Source: JBDRDI01 sp043820875 (GTDB taxonomy: Bacteria; Patescibacteriota; Patescibacteriia; Patescibacteriales; UBA12075). From it: 45,672 nucleotides of DNA. This document shows positions 1 through 8,135 of this stretch, piece by piece; positions within the stretch are counted from its first letter, which is position 1, and every line of letters begins with the position of its first letter. The notes below the pieces were generated by a model that was not told the origin of the DNA, ran no database searches, and was given only the letters and a program-made list of their open reading frames with translations. The stretch spans positions 1-45,672 of the forward strand of contig JBDRDI010000059.1 of NCBI GenBank assembly GCA_043820875.1, read 5' to 3'. Position numbers and translations under genes: made by a program.

Positions 1-588
1 TTTGATAAATTGCAAAAGACAATTGCTTTTTTAAATAAAAAATCCAAAGCAAAAATTCTCGGTGGGCAGGAAAAAGAGATTTTGAATTTGTTAGCCGATT
101 ATTCCAAGACATTAACTCTTTTGGAGCGATATGATAAAAACAAGTTAAAAGATAATAAAACCGGAAAATCAAAATTTGTTTTAAAATATCAAGATTGTTC
201 AAGTATTATTAATAGATTGAAATTGGAGTTAACAAACAAGAAAGAAGCCGGAGATTTGTTTGGCAACGAGATTGATTACAAATTGGAAAGCATAACCAAA
301 AATATTTATCAGACTTTCAGCCAGAAAGAACTTTATCAAAGCCTGGAAGAGAAAGCCGCGCATTTTTTGTATTTGATTATTAAAGACCACCCTTTTTCCG
401 ACGGCAATAAACGCATCGGTTCGTTTTTGTTCGTTTATTTTTTGGATAAAAATAAATATCTTTACAGAGATGACGGAGAAAAAAAGATCAACGACAACGC
501 TTTAACCGCTTTGGCGTTGTTAGTCGCGGAAAGCGATCCGAAAGAAAAAGAACAAATGATTGCGCTGATTACGCAGCTATTAAAATAA
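1..588 (+). CDS. Fic/DOC-family protein, C-terminal part (5' end outside window)
   Basis: The reading frame is open from the first base, so the gene begins upstream and only about the last 195 residues are present. The Fic signature HPFSDGNKRIG lies near the middle of the visible part; its His is the catalytic base and the GNKR residues bind phosphates in Fic AMP-transferases. The preceding helical stretch resembles the linker seen in RhuM-type virulence proteins fused to Fic/DOC domains. Family members transfer AMP or another phosphate-containing group to target proteins, or act as toxins. No inhibitory S/TxxxE(G/N) helix is recognisable in the visible part, and no antitoxin is visible downstream. 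nifS follows after 12 nt. The Fic assignment is firm; the RhuM-like architecture is an inference because the N-terminus is missing. Confidence 0.85.
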   Translation, partial: FDKLQKTIAFLNKKSKAKILGGQEKEILNLLADYSKTLTLLERYDKNKLKDNKTGKSKFVLKYQDCSSIINRLKLELTNKKEAGDLFGNEIDYKLESITKNIYQTFSQKELYQSLEEKAAHFLYLIIKDHPFSDGNKRIGSFLFVYFLDKNKYLYRDDGEKKINDNALTALALLVAESDPKEKEQMIALITQLLK

Positions 589-600
589 ATTTAAAATAAT

Positions 601-1857
601 ATGCAAAAAATATATCTGGACCATTCGGCTACTACGCCGGTGGATAAAAAAGTCGCGGAGGCGATGTTGCCGTATTTTAATAAATTTTACGGCAATCCGT
701 CTTCAATTCATACTTTCGGCCAAGAGGCCTTGGCCGGAGTGGACAAAGCGCGCGAACAGGTCGCGGCATTTTTGAATTGCGCGCCAAACGAAATTATTTT
801 TACTTCCGGCGCGACCGAATCAAATAATTTGGCGATTAAAGGATTGATTAAGGCGTTGAAGAACAGTGGCGTCACAAAGCCACATGTTATTACTTCTTTG
901 ATTGAACATGACGCTGTTTTGGAGCCGTGCATGGAGCTGGAAAAGAGCGGTGCCGAAATTACTCATCTTTCAGTTGGGCCTAATGCTGTAATAAATCTAG
1001 AAAATTTTAAAAAAGCGATTCGCGATAACACGGTTTTGGTTTCCATTATGCACGTGAACAGCGAGGTCGGATCAATCCAACCGATCCGAGAAATCGGAAA
1101 AATTATTTTTAACATAAACGAGAAAAGAATCCGAGACTGGAAAAAATTGCGTCCGAAAGACAGAGGAGCGATGCCGCAGAAAATTTATTTTCACACCGAC
1201 GCAACGCAAGCATTAAATTTCTGCAACTCTGACGTGAAATGGAATTATGTTGACTTGCTTTCTCTGTCTGGACATAAAATTTATGGACCAAAAGGAATCG
1301 GCGCTTTGTATGCCAAATCCAGTACGCCGATTGAAGCGCTGACCAGGGGCGGACATCAGGAAAATAATTTGCGCAGTGGAACATTAAATGTCCCCGGCAT
1401 CGTCGGACTTGGCTGTTCAATGGAATTATTGGGTATCCCGGGCAAGAAAGGTGAATTAAGCGCTGTACAGAAAAAAAATAACAAAAAAATCGCGGGACTG
1501 CGCGATATGTTTGTTGATTTAATTTTGAAAAATATTCCGGGCGCGATCTTAAATACGCCCCGCGCGCACGGCACGCCATCACACGCGCACTTTACTTTCC
1601 CCGGAGTGGAGGGTGAGTCGGTTTTGATTTCCTTGGATTTGCAAGGTATCGCTGTGTCCACCGGTTCGGCCTGCGCATCAAACAAGCTGAAAGCTTCGCA
1701 CGTCTTGCTTGCCATGGGCATTAAAAAAGAAATCGCGCACAGCTCCATTCGTTTTACTTTGGGCAAATATACGACCGCGGAAGAGTTGAAAAGAGTAGCA
1801 AAAATTTTGCCACCGATTATTGAGAGGTTGAGGAGGATGAATCCGTTGTATAAATAA
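601..1857 (+). CDS. cysteine desulfurase (NifS/IscS family)
   Basis: A PLP enzyme that takes sulfur from L-cysteine for Fe-S clusters and tRNA thiolation. Visible landmarks are the N-terminal YLDHSATTPV motif, the cofactor-stacking His103, the PLP aspartate in FHTDATQ (Asp200), the Schiff-base lysine in SGHKIYGPKG (Lys226), and the mobile-loop active-site Cys358 in STGSACAS. The 418-aa length is slightly above the usual 380-400 aa because of about 20 extra residues just before FHTDATQ, rich in Lys and Arg. The ATG starts 12 nt after the Fic gene in an AT-rich spacer without a Shine-Dalgarno sequence. No iscU, iscR or mnmA lies nearby, so the acceptor cannot be told from context. Confidence 0.95.
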   Translation: MQKIYLDHSATTPVDKKVAEAMLPYFNKFYGNPSSIHTFGQEALAGVDKAREQVAAFLNCAPNEIIFTSGATESNNLAIKGLIKALKNSGVTKPHVITSLIEHDAVLEPCMELEKSGAEITHLSVGPNAVINLENFKKAIRDNTVLVSIMHVNSEVGSIQPIREIGKIIFNINEKRIRDWKKLRPKDRGAMPQKIYFHTDATQALNFCNSDVKWNYVDLLSLSGHKIYGPKGIGALYAKSSTPIEALTRGGHQENNLRSGTLNVPGIVGLGCSMELLGIPGKKGELSAVQKKNNKKIAGLRDMFVDLILKNIPGAILNTPRAHGTPSHAHFTFPGVEGESVLISLDLQGIAVSTGSACASNKLKASHVLLAMGIKKEIAHSSIRFTLGKYTTAEELKRVAKILPPIIERLRRMNPLYK

Positions 1858-1861
1858 ATTT

Positions 1862-1880
1862 GCAGTGAATATTCACCTGC
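1862..1880. terminator. hairpin between convergent genes, possible bidirectional terminator
   Basis: GCAGTGA-ATAT-TCAC(C)TGC forms a 7-bp stem with one bulge in the 29-nt gap between the convergent nifS and membrane-protein genes. No long U run follows on either strand, so function as an intrinsic terminator is uncertain. Confidence 0.35.
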
Positions 1881-1886
1881 TATATA

Positions 1887-3854
1887 TTATTTCCCATATT
1901 TAAACACCACCACCTCTCCATCCCCAAATTCTTCCCAACTATCCGCTTCTATTTTTGCTTCCTCTTTAATCTTCGGCGATGCCCACCAATATTTATTCAA
2001 GACAAAATATGCTTGTTCTGCGTTAACAAGCGACATGGCCACATTGATTGTCGTGCGGCTCGGCTGTTTATAAACCATGTCCAAATAATATTGGTAGAGC
2101 TGACCTCCTGTGGGGATGGGATAATAAAATATCTCAGTATCATTAACTTTATAATATTTGTTGAATCCAAATTCGCGAAGTGCGGCGGCCGCGACTTGTT
2201 GATTTGATAAGACAATATAATTTTTAGAATTCGCATTTTTGTTTATCCATTGAACTGCTTCAATGTCGTATTGCCCGACGGAAAATCCGTGTGAGTTGAA
2301 ATAATTGTCCAAACGCGGATAGGAAATATAAAGCGAATTAGTGATTAATAACGCAAAAAATATTATGAAAGAATATTTGATGATATTGTTTTTCTTATTT
2401 AACGCGTCAAAAAAAGCAAAGATGGCGATGAATATAAAAGGGAAAAGAAAGAAGCAGGCCATAAAAAGAATTCTGTCCGCGTAATTTGAGCGTTCGTAAT
2501 AAATTAAAAAATCAAAAGGCAAGAGTTTGGCGAAAATATATGAAAGAAACAAGGCGGCGGACATGTTCAAATAAAGAAAAAAGTTTTGGCAGTTGTTTTT
2601 ATGTTTGATTGCCACCCACGCGCCGGCCGCGACAATGGCCGCGATCAGAATTTTAATATTAAAACTGTAAAGATAAATTAAATTCAAGAGAAAATTTTCT
2701 TGGTTTGGATTTACTGGCTTAAACCATTGAACGAACTCATGAAACAAATCATTGAATCGCACGCTGATCATTGCAGAATCCGTAGCGTTTGTTTTGTCTC
2801 CGAATAAATAAAACGCCAGAGGTATGGCGAAAATTGAAGAAAGAAAAACGAGCGCGTAAAAATATTTTTTATATTCTATATCATTATGGCGAATCGCGAG
2901 CGCCGTGGAAAAAAGAACGGCCGGGATGCCGGCAATCGGCTGGACAAGAAGCGCGGCAAGCGACAAAAGAAAAATAACAATTAAATCAAAAGCGCTTTCT
3001 GCGATTAGTCCAAAAATAATAACCAAGACAAGAAAAAGATAAGCAAAACTTTGCGGAGTGGAGAGAATAAAAAAGCCGAACGGTAAAAAAAGAAGCGCGA
3101 GAATCGCGAGATTGCCGGCAATCTCATTGTTAAAAGTTTTTTTTATGAAAGAGAAAGAAAGCAGGGGGATATAGATGCCGGCAAGAAGTGGAACAAGCAG
3201 TTTGCTTATCCAGATAATCGGTAACAAAGTGATTTTATGGATAGTAATAATCAGCCCGTAGTATCCAAGATAATAAAAAGGTTTTGGGTCAACTGAGCCG
3301 GTTTTGTTTATTAAATCCAAGGCCGCTTCGTGGATGAATGAGTCATAGCCGTAACCGATTTTATAAACAATTATGGCAACGGAAAAAGAAAGAAAAAAAT
3401 GTATTAAGGCAAGAATCTGAAAAGTTTTATTTGAATTGTTTAAGATAATAAGAAAAAGAATCAGCGTAGCCAAGGCATAGATAAAGAAAAACAAATGCGG
3501 GACAGTTTGCCATGGTGAGATGATCGCTTCAGTTGTTCGTGATGTCCATAAAATAAAAAATGCGTGTGTTGCGAGCAAAATATAAAAAGTGGGCAAGATG
3601 ACATGGACATCTCTCAACTTCATCTTTTTTTGCTCAAACAATGTTTCAGCAATACGCTCAATACAAGAATCTTTCTCTTTTTTTTGACCAAAACGGACAA
3701 TAATCGCAATACTTGTCGTCCCTGCGAGCAAGAGAGTCGCGACAACGCCGATATAATTCAAGGAATATACCTTATAAATTATTCCGCTCCAAAGCGTCAT
3801 GGCGGAAATCATTATCAGCGCGTATTTCAATATGTTGTTGATGATGTTATTCAT
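1887..3854 (-). CDS. polytopic membrane protein, GT-C-like glycosyltransferase candidate
   Basis: 655 aa with about 12 hydrophobic helices spread over residues 10-520 and a soluble C-terminal domain of roughly 130 residues. An early loop carries acidic and His residues (GYGYDSFIHEAALDL), the kind of acidic extracytoplasmic motif found in polyprenyl-phosphate-sugar-dependent GT-C enzymes. The C-terminal domain begins near QYDIEAVQWINK, a stretch also typical of GT-C-like proteins in which an extracellular domain follows the helices. No exact family is recognised; it could be an oligosaccharyltransferase, a mannosyltransferase-like enzyme or a non-enzymatic membrane protein. It is divergent from another GT-C candidate across a 140-bp gap. 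A sigma70-like promoter places transcription start at its own ATG, so the mRNA may be leaderless. Confidence 0.65.
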   Translation of the reverse strand: MNNIINNILKYALIMISAMTLWSGIIYKVYSLNYIGVVATLLLAGTTSIAIIVRFGQKKEKDSCIERIAETLFEQKKMKLRDVHVILPTFYILLATHAFFILWTSRTTEAIISPWQTVPHLFFFIYALATLILFLIILNNSNKTFQILALIHFFLSFSVAIIVYKIGYGYDSFIHEAALDLINKTGSVDPKPFYYLGYYGLIITIHKITLLPIIWISKLLVPLLAGIYIPLLSFSFIKKTFNNEIAGNLAILALLFLPFGFFILSTPQSFAYLFLVLVIIFGLIAESAFDLIVIFLLSLAALLVQPIAGIPAVLFSTALAIRHNDIEYKKYFYALVFLSSIFAIPLAFYLFGDKTNATDSAMISVRFNDLFHEFVQWFKPVNPNQENFLLNLIYLYSFNIKILIAAIVAAGAWVAIKHKNNCQNFFLYLNMSAALFLSYIFAKLLPFDFLIYYERSNYADRILFMACFFLFPFIFIAIFAFFDALNKKNNIIKYSFIIFFALLITNSLYISYPRLDNYFNSHGFSVGQYDIEAVQWINKNANSKNYIVLSNQQVAAAALREFGFNKYYKVNDTEIFYYPIPTGGQLYQYYLDMVYKQPSRTTINVAMSLVNAEQAYFVLNKYWWASPKIKEEAKIEADSWEEFGDGEVVVFKYGK

Positions 3855-3860
3855 ATAAAA

Positions 3861-3889
3861 ATATTAAATCTTTTTTGAAAATTTGTCCA
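3861..3889 (-). promoter_or_regulatory. promoter of the minus-strand GT-C-like gene
   Basis: On the minus strand, TGGACA (3889-3884), a 17-nt spacer and TAATAT (3866-3861). The -10 box ends 6 nt before the ATG at 3854, so initiation 7 nt downstream of the box would begin on the A of the start codon. Confidence 0.6.
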
Positions 3890-3895
3890 TCTTAT

Positions 3896-3929
3896 CAGAT
3901 GTCAGATTTCGGATATCGGATGTCGGATG
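3896..3929. repeat. dispersed CAGATRTC/GGATATC-type repeat, copy 1
   Basis: A run of related 8-nt units (CAGATGTC, AGATTTC, GGATATC, GGATGTC, GGATG). The same unit family appears in the T-box terminator loop at 31893-31926 and just before aspS at 31990-32034, the latter mostly in the opposite orientation. It lies in the divergent promoter region, immediately upstream of the -35 box of the + strand gene. Confidence 0.65.
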
Positions 3930-3934
3930 CGGGG

Positions 3935-3963
3935 TTGCCAAAGTCGTTAATTTTTGATAATAT
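3935..3963 (+). promoter_or_regulatory. promoter of the plus-strand GT-C gene (extended -10)
   Basis: TTGCCA, a 17-nt spacer and TAATAT preceded by TGA (extended -10). Predicted start near 3970, giving a leader of about 25 nt to the ATG at 3995. This supports the internal ATG rather than any start codon further upstream. Confidence 0.65.
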
Positions 3964-3994
3964 TTGTGAGAAAGATAGAAAAAATTGTATTCTT

Positions 3995-5755
3995 ATGAAA
4001 TTATATTTTTTAAAAAATTGGCGCGGCATAACCGTGATAATCTTGGCAATAATATTTTTTGTGGGCACATCGTTTTTGAATTATAAGATATTTGCCTTTG
4101 GCGAGAACGATTTTGTAAAATTTAATTCGCCGGACGAAAACGCGAATTATATTTTTACCAAGCTTTACGCGCAAACAGGGGAATTTGATATATTTGAAAA
4201 ATATAATTTGTATGCCAAAGATATCATGAGTCCGCGCAGTGTCCGTTCTGACGCAGGCGTTTTGAAACCCATGAGCTTTTTGGGGATGATTATTATTTAC
4301 GGAAAAATAGCGTGCGCCTTGGGATACAAAATTATACCATACATCACTCCTTTTTTGGCCTCTCTCGGGCTTATTTTTTATTTTTTATTTATTAAAAAAT
4401 TTTTTGGCCGTGATATTGCGTTTATTTCAACTTTGCTTCTCATTTTTTTTCCCGTCTTTATATATTATACGGCGCGCAGTATGTTCCACAATGTCCCGTT
4501 AATCGTGTTTATAATTATGGGTCTATATTTTGGCGCTGAGGGGTCGGAGGATAAAAAGAATGAGGATGATGAGCCGTTTTTTCGTTGGAAAACTTTTTTT
4601 TGTTTTGCTTTATCCGGAATATTTTTCGGTTTAGCGATCATTGCAAGAACCTCGGAATTGATTTGGATTGCCCCAATGCTTTTTATAATTTGGATTATTA
4701 ATTTTAAAAAAATCGTCTTTTTTCGGTTGATTATTTTTCTTTCTTTTTTATTTTTGGCAATGCTTCCAGCGTTTTATCACAATCAAGCGCTTTATGGCTC
4801 CCCGCTTTTTGGAGGTTATCCGGAAATGAACCGAGCGATTTCCGATGTGGTTGAAAACAGCGCCGCGCTGATCTCTTCCACTGCTCAGGGTAGGTTGAAC
4901 AGCAGTTGGGACCAAGTGATAAAAATAAAAAATCTTATTTTTTATTTCGGCGTTCATCCGTTGTTCAGCGCAAAAATGGTTTATTATTATTTTGTGAAAA
5001 TGTTTTATTGGCTGTTTTGGCCGGCAGTTTTGGGAGCGATTATCTATCTGATGAAGATTCATAAGTGGGAGAAAAAGCATTGGTCGTATATTATGTCTTT
5101 TCTAGCTGTTTCATTTATTTTGTCATTATATTACGGCAGTTGGGTTTTTCATGACAATCCGGATCCGCATCAATACACAATTGGTAATTCTTATACCCGC
5201 TATTGGTTGCCGATTTATCTCGGAGCTTTGCCGTTTGTCGCGCTTGCGATTGCCAAAACCGTTTCAGTATCAGCAAAATATATTTTTAAAACAGACCCGC
5301 CTTCGCTTCGCTTCGGCGTGGCAAGCAAAAAGATTTTTATTGTTATCTGCCAGGCGGTTTTGATTTCCGCAATAATTTTTCTTGGAATCCGTTTCGTCTT
5401 GGTCGGTTCGGAAGAAGGACTTTTATATTTACCGGAAAAAATGGCTGGCGCAAAACTGGAAAGCCAAAAAGTTTTGGAATTAACGCCGTCAAACGCTGTT
5501 GTTATCACCAAATATCATGATAAATTTTTATTTCCGGAGCGAAAAGTAATTGTTGGCGGATTTGAAGACGTGAATTTGGTCATAGAATACGCGAATTTGG
5601 CAAAACATATTCCCGTATATTATTTCAATTTCACCTTACCGGACGAACACATGAGATGGCTGAGTGATAAAAGATTGAAAGAAAACGGATTGGGGATTGA
5701 GAAGATAGAAGAGATAAGTTCAGATTTTACTTTGTATAAAATTTTCTCTTTATAA
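3995..5755 (+). CDS. GT-C membrane glycosyltransferase, PMT/ArnT-like (GT39 superfamily)
   Basis: 586 aa. It begins MKLYFLKNWRG with a first helix at about residues 9-28, then an extracytoplasmic loop with the acidic SPDENANYIF motif, matching the Asp/Glu motif after TM1 of PMT/ArnT enzymes that use lipid-linked sugars. About ten more helices follow (e.g. around FLASLGLIFYFLFIKKFF) and a soluble tail of about 110 residues ends the protein. The likely role is transfer of a sugar from a polyprenyl phosphate to a surface molecule; donor and acceptor are unknown. The reading frame is open further upstream to a TTG at 3875, but that stretch overlaps the dispersed repeat and the promoter, so the ATG after the promoter is chosen. 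Confidence 0.75.
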   Translation: MKLYFLKNWRGITVIILAIIFFVGTSFLNYKIFAFGENDFVKFNSPDENANYIFTKLYAQTGEFDIFEKYNLYAKDIMSPRSVRSDAGVLKPMSFLGMIIIYGKIACALGYKIIPYITPFLASLGLIFYFLFIKKFFGRDIAFISTLLLIFFPVFIYYTARSMFHNVPLIVFIIMGLYFGAEGSEDKKNEDDEPFFRWKTFFCFALSGIFFGLAIIARTSELIWIAPMLFIIWIINFKKIVFFRLIIFLSFLFLAMLPAFYHNQALYGSPLFGGYPEMNRAISDVVENSAALISSTAQGRLNSSWDQVIKIKNLIFYFGVHPLFSAKMVYYYFVKMFYWLFWPAVLGAIIYLMKIHKWEKKHWSYIMSFLAVSFILSLYYGSWVFHDNPDPHQYTIGNSYTRYWLPIYLGALPFVALAIAKTVSVSAKYIFKTDPPSLRFGVASKKIFIVICQAVLISAIIFLGIRFVLVGSEEGLLYLPEKMAGAKLESQKVLELTPSNAVVITKYHDKFLFPERKVIVGGFEDVNLVIEYANLAKHIPVYYFNFTLPDEHMRWLSDKRLKENGLGIEKIEEISSDFTLYKIFSL

Positions 5756-5814
5756 TTTGCCAGTCTGCGTCGTTTATAGTAAAATATAAAATATAATTTT
5801 AACTTGAAATTAAA

Positions 5815-6945
5815 ATGAAATTATCAGACAAGATGTTGATTATTATAGTTTTTTTTCTAACTATTTTTATTTTGACTTCTTTTTTTATTATTCGTATACC
5901 TTTCCAACAGACTTTGTTTTTTGCTGGCATCATCTATGTTGTTTCTTTCGCGGCAACTTATGTTATCAGCCGTCGTTTTTCCAAGAGAGTAGTTGACCTG
6001 ACTTTCAAAGTTGAAGAAATGGCAGCCGGTAATTTTTCGCGCAAGTTGAAATCCGGATCACGAGACGAGATTGGGCAATTGGTGAACGCTTTAAACGAAT
6101 TAACTAGCAGGTTGAAAACCGGAGTGGCGATTGACGTTTCCAAGCATCATGAATTGGCGCAGGCTAAAACTGATTTCGTTTCAGTCGCCTCACACGAATT
6201 GCGTACGCCGTTGTCAATAATAAAATGGTATATTGATTATCTTCTGATGGGAGATGCCGGAAAATTTTCCGAAGAGCAAAAAAAATATCTGCAAAAAATT
6301 TCTTATAGTAATGAAAGAATAATTGATTTGGTTAATTCTCTTTTGTTGGTCTCGCGGATTGATTTGGGAACATTTTCAATAGAACCGCGTCCGACCGATA
6401 TCGCGGAAATCGCGGAAGAATCCTTGAAGCATTTTTTGCCGGAAATGGAAAAGAAAAAAATAAAATTCACAAAAAAAATCGAAAACATTCCGATATTGAA
6501 TTTGGATTCATCACTTATGAAAACGGTTTTTGAAAATTTGATTTCCAATGCCGTAAAATATACCTCCGAAGAAGGAAAGGTGGAGTTGATAATAAAAGAA
6601 ACAAAAAATGATGTATTAATAAAAATTTCCGATACCGGCTGTGGAATACAGCGCGAAGATAAACCGAAAATATTCACCAAATTTTTCCGTTCGGATGTCG
6701 CGCGGAAAATTGAATCGGTTGGTACGGGTCTCGGGCTTTATATCGCCAAAGAAATTGTGGAAAAAAGCGGCGGAAAGATTTGGTTTGAATCTCCGAACAT
6801 GGATTCAATTTTAGAGAAAGAGCGTGCCGGAAAAAGCTTGCCGGAAAAAGAAAATCAAGGGACGGCTATTTACATCACCATTCCTTTGCAAGGAATGAAA
6901 GCACTGAAGGGCGCAAAGAAAAAAGAAAGAATTAAAAATAAATAA
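5815..6945 (+). CDS. membrane sensor histidine kinase (HAMP-HisKA-HATPase)
   Basis: 376 aa. Two transmembrane helices (about 7-27 and 34-51) are separated by only a few residues, so there is essentially no external sensor domain. A HAMP linker (about 52-101) leads to a HisKA H-box, SVASHELRTP, with phospho-acceptor His127. The ATPase domain shows the N box (LISNAVKYTS), the G1 box (DTGCGIQ), the F box (FTKFFR) and the G2 box (GTGLGLYIAKE). It is a complete two-component kinase that would autophosphorylate and pass phosphate to a response regulator, but none is adjacent, so it is an orphan here. A TATAAT at 5792-5797 lies just upstream without a clear -35. The short basic tail ends in KKKERIKNK. 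Confidence 0.93.
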   Translation: MKLSDKMLIIIVFFLTIFILTSFFIIRIPFQQTLFFAGIIYVVSFAATYVISRRFSKRVVDLTFKVEEMAAGNFSRKLKSGSRDEIGQLVNALNELTSRLKTGVAIDVSKHHELAQAKTDFVSVASHELRTPLSIIKWYIDYLLMGDAGKFSEEQKKYLQKISYSNERIIDLVNSLLLVSRIDLGTFSIEPRPTDIAEIAEESLKHFLPEMEKKKIKFTKKIENIPILNLDSSLMKTVFENLISNAVKYTSEEGKVELIIKETKNDVLIKISDTGCGIQREDKPKIFTKFFRSDVARKIESVGTGLGLYIAKEIVEKSGGKIWFESPNMDSILEKERAGKSLPEKENQGTAIYITIPLQGMKALKGAKKKERIKNK

Positions 6946-6962
6946 ATAAACATTGTTTTTCT

Positions 6963-7064
6963 ATGCTTATTGATTCAAGTAAAATTGGAGTTTCTTTGGC
7001 CAAGGTTATTGCCATTCAGTTTTTGTTTCTTGGTGTTATTGGTTTTTTGTTATTTTATATATAA
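6963..7064 (+). CDS. possible 33-aa single-pass membrane peptide
   Basis: A short frame starting ATG CTT ATT GAT, 17 nt after the histidine kinase stop. It encodes a polar start (MLIDSSKIGVSLAK) followed by one hydrophobic helix (residues about 15-32) and stops before the convergent rpmB. The amphipathic-then-hydrophobic layout and position could mean a small partner of the kinase, but no family is recognised and no ribosome binding site is present. Chance ORF is the main alternative. Confidence 0.3.
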   Translation: MLIDSSKIGVSLAKVIAIQFLFLGVIGFLLFYI

Positions 7065-7074
7065 AAAATTAAAT

Positions 7075-7100
7075 AAAAAACCCCACATGAGAGCGGAGTT
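7075..7100 (-). terminator. candidate terminator of rpmB
   Basis: On the minus strand AACTCC, a 10-nt loop, GGGGTT (6 bp including one G-U), followed by a T run. It lies 27 nt past the rpmB stop. Confidence 0.45.
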
Positions 7101-7127
7101 CATTATGCGTAAGGTGTTTTTGCTGTT

Positions 7128-7298
7128 TTACTTTTTTTTCATAGTCTTGATGCATTTTACGCAGACATTTTTTTTCTCGCCATCGATTTTTTTTGATTGC
7201 AGGTTGATATTTTGGCGTTTGAGGGTTTTTATGTTGGAGTGCGAACGGCTGGCGTCTTTCTTGGAGCCGCGCCCGCAAACATCGCATTTTTTCGGCAT
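7128..7298 (-). CDS. rpmB: 50S ribosomal protein L28 (bL28), zinc-binding form
   Basis: Reading the minus strand from the ATG at 7298 gives a 56-aa protein that starts MPKKCDVCGRGSKKD and continues with the family's SRSHSNIKTLKRQ and a C-terminal VCVKC motif. The two Cys pairs (CDVC near residue 5 and CVKC near residue 46) form the zinc ribbon of C+ type bL28. The length matches short bL28 forms (56-64 aa). It is a monocistronic gene between the histidine kinase and the M50 protease, opposite to both. A minus-strand TATAAT (7321-7316) lies 17 nt upstream of the start. The open frame on the + strand over the same DNA is a shadow. Confidence 0.93.
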   Translation of the reverse strand: MPKKCDVCGRGSKKDASRSHSNIKTLKRQNINLQSKKIDGEKKNVCVKCIKTMKKK

Positions 7299-7357
7299 AT
7301 AAAATATTTTTAATTATTATAAAAATAATCTACCACATCTTAATAATAATTGCAATT

Positions 7358-8041
7358 ATGTTTATAATATTTTCTTTAATCGTTTTGATTGTTTCTGCGT
7401 CTTTCCACGAATTGGCGCACGGTTGGGTCGCGTATAAGCTCGGAGATTCAACCGCCAAGGATGCCGGGCGCTTGACTATGAATCCGCTGGTGCACATTGA
7501 CCCTGTCGGATCGGTGCTGGTGCCATTGCTTTTACTTGCCGCGCATTCGCCATTTTTGATTGCCGCGGCTCGTCCGGTACCGGTTAATCCGTACAATTTG
7601 CACGATTCAAAGTACGGGAGCATGAAAGTCTCCTTGGCAGGTCCGGCCGCGAATTTCGCGTTGGCAGTCGTGTTTGGAATAATCGCAAGAATAGTTCCTT
7701 TGTCAGCCGGATTTAAAATCAACTTGATAAACAATTATTTTATGGGTGATACGGAAGCGGTCTTGGTCCTGATTCACGGATCGTTCGCGGCCAGCATATT
7801 TGTCATGTCCGTGATTTTTTGTTTTATAAATTTAATATTAATGGTATTCAATCTTGTACCAATTCCGCCACTGGACGGTTCAAAGGTAATTATGCCGTTT
7901 CTGCCAACCAATTTTCAAAAAATAATGTACACCATTGAACCGTATGGATTTTTTATTTTAATTTTTATGCTAATGTCCGGCTGGCTCAGCTTCGTCTTCC
8001 CAATCGTCTTCAACCTTTTTGTCTTTTTGGCCGGGGTATAA
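7358..8041 (+). CDS. site-2 protease family zinc metallopeptidase (M50)
   Basis: 227 aa with about five to six membrane helices. The zinc-binding HExxH motif appears as SFHELAHGW (about residues 18-26) in the first helix. The second conserved motif, VPIPPLDGSKV, carries the aspartate ligand in the later helix. The compact size with no PDZ or CBS domain fits the small M50 group often called YwhC/Rip3-like. Such enzymes cleave membrane-embedded substrates such as anti-sigma factors or signal-peptide remnants. The substrate here is unknown. It is divergent from rpmB and followed by the rpsL promoter. Confidence 0.9.
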   Translation: MFIIFSLIVLIVSASFHELAHGWVAYKLGDSTAKDAGRLTMNPLVHIDPVGSVLVPLLLLAAHSPFLIAAARPVPVNPYNLHDSKYGSMKVSLAGPAANFALAVVFGIIARIVPLSAGFKINLINNYFMGDTEAVLVLIHGSFAASIFVMSVIFCFINLILMVFNLVPIPPLDGSKVIMPFLPTNFQKIMYTIEPYGFFILIFMLMSGWLSFVFPIVFNLFVFLAGV

Positions 8042-8047
8042 CTTCTC

Positions 8048-8076
8048 TTGACTTATTTTTTTTATTTTGATAAATT
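8048..8076 (+). promoter_or_regulatory. rpsL (str operon) promoter
   Basis: TTGACT, a 17-nt spacer and TAAATT preceded by TGA (extended -10). Predicted start near 8083, giving a leader of about 50 nt before rpsL. Confidence 0.6.
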
Positions 8077-8101
8077 GATAATACGATTAAATAATATATA
8101 T

Positions 8102-8125
8102 CCCGAGAATTCGGGGTTATTTTTG
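8102..8125 (+). terminator. leader hairpin with U-rich tail before rpsL (possible attenuator)
   Basis: CCCGA-GAAT-TCGGG stem-loop followed by TTATTTTTG, inside the predicted rpsL leader and ending 10 nt before the ATG. It has the form of a weak intrinsic terminator and could attenuate the str operon; no alternative pairing was found. Confidence 0.45.
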
Positions 8126-8135
8126 TTAAAACAAA

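Noticed and set aside
3875..3994. N-terminal extension of the plus-strand GT-C protein from a TTG codon
   Set aside because: It overlaps a dispersed repeat and the promoter; the family-like membrane start is at the internal ATG.
6970..7302. Open frame of 110 codons on the + strand after the histidine kinase
   Set aside because: Its second half is antisense to rpmB, a clear ribosomal protein gene; the first part is better read in another frame or as noncoding.
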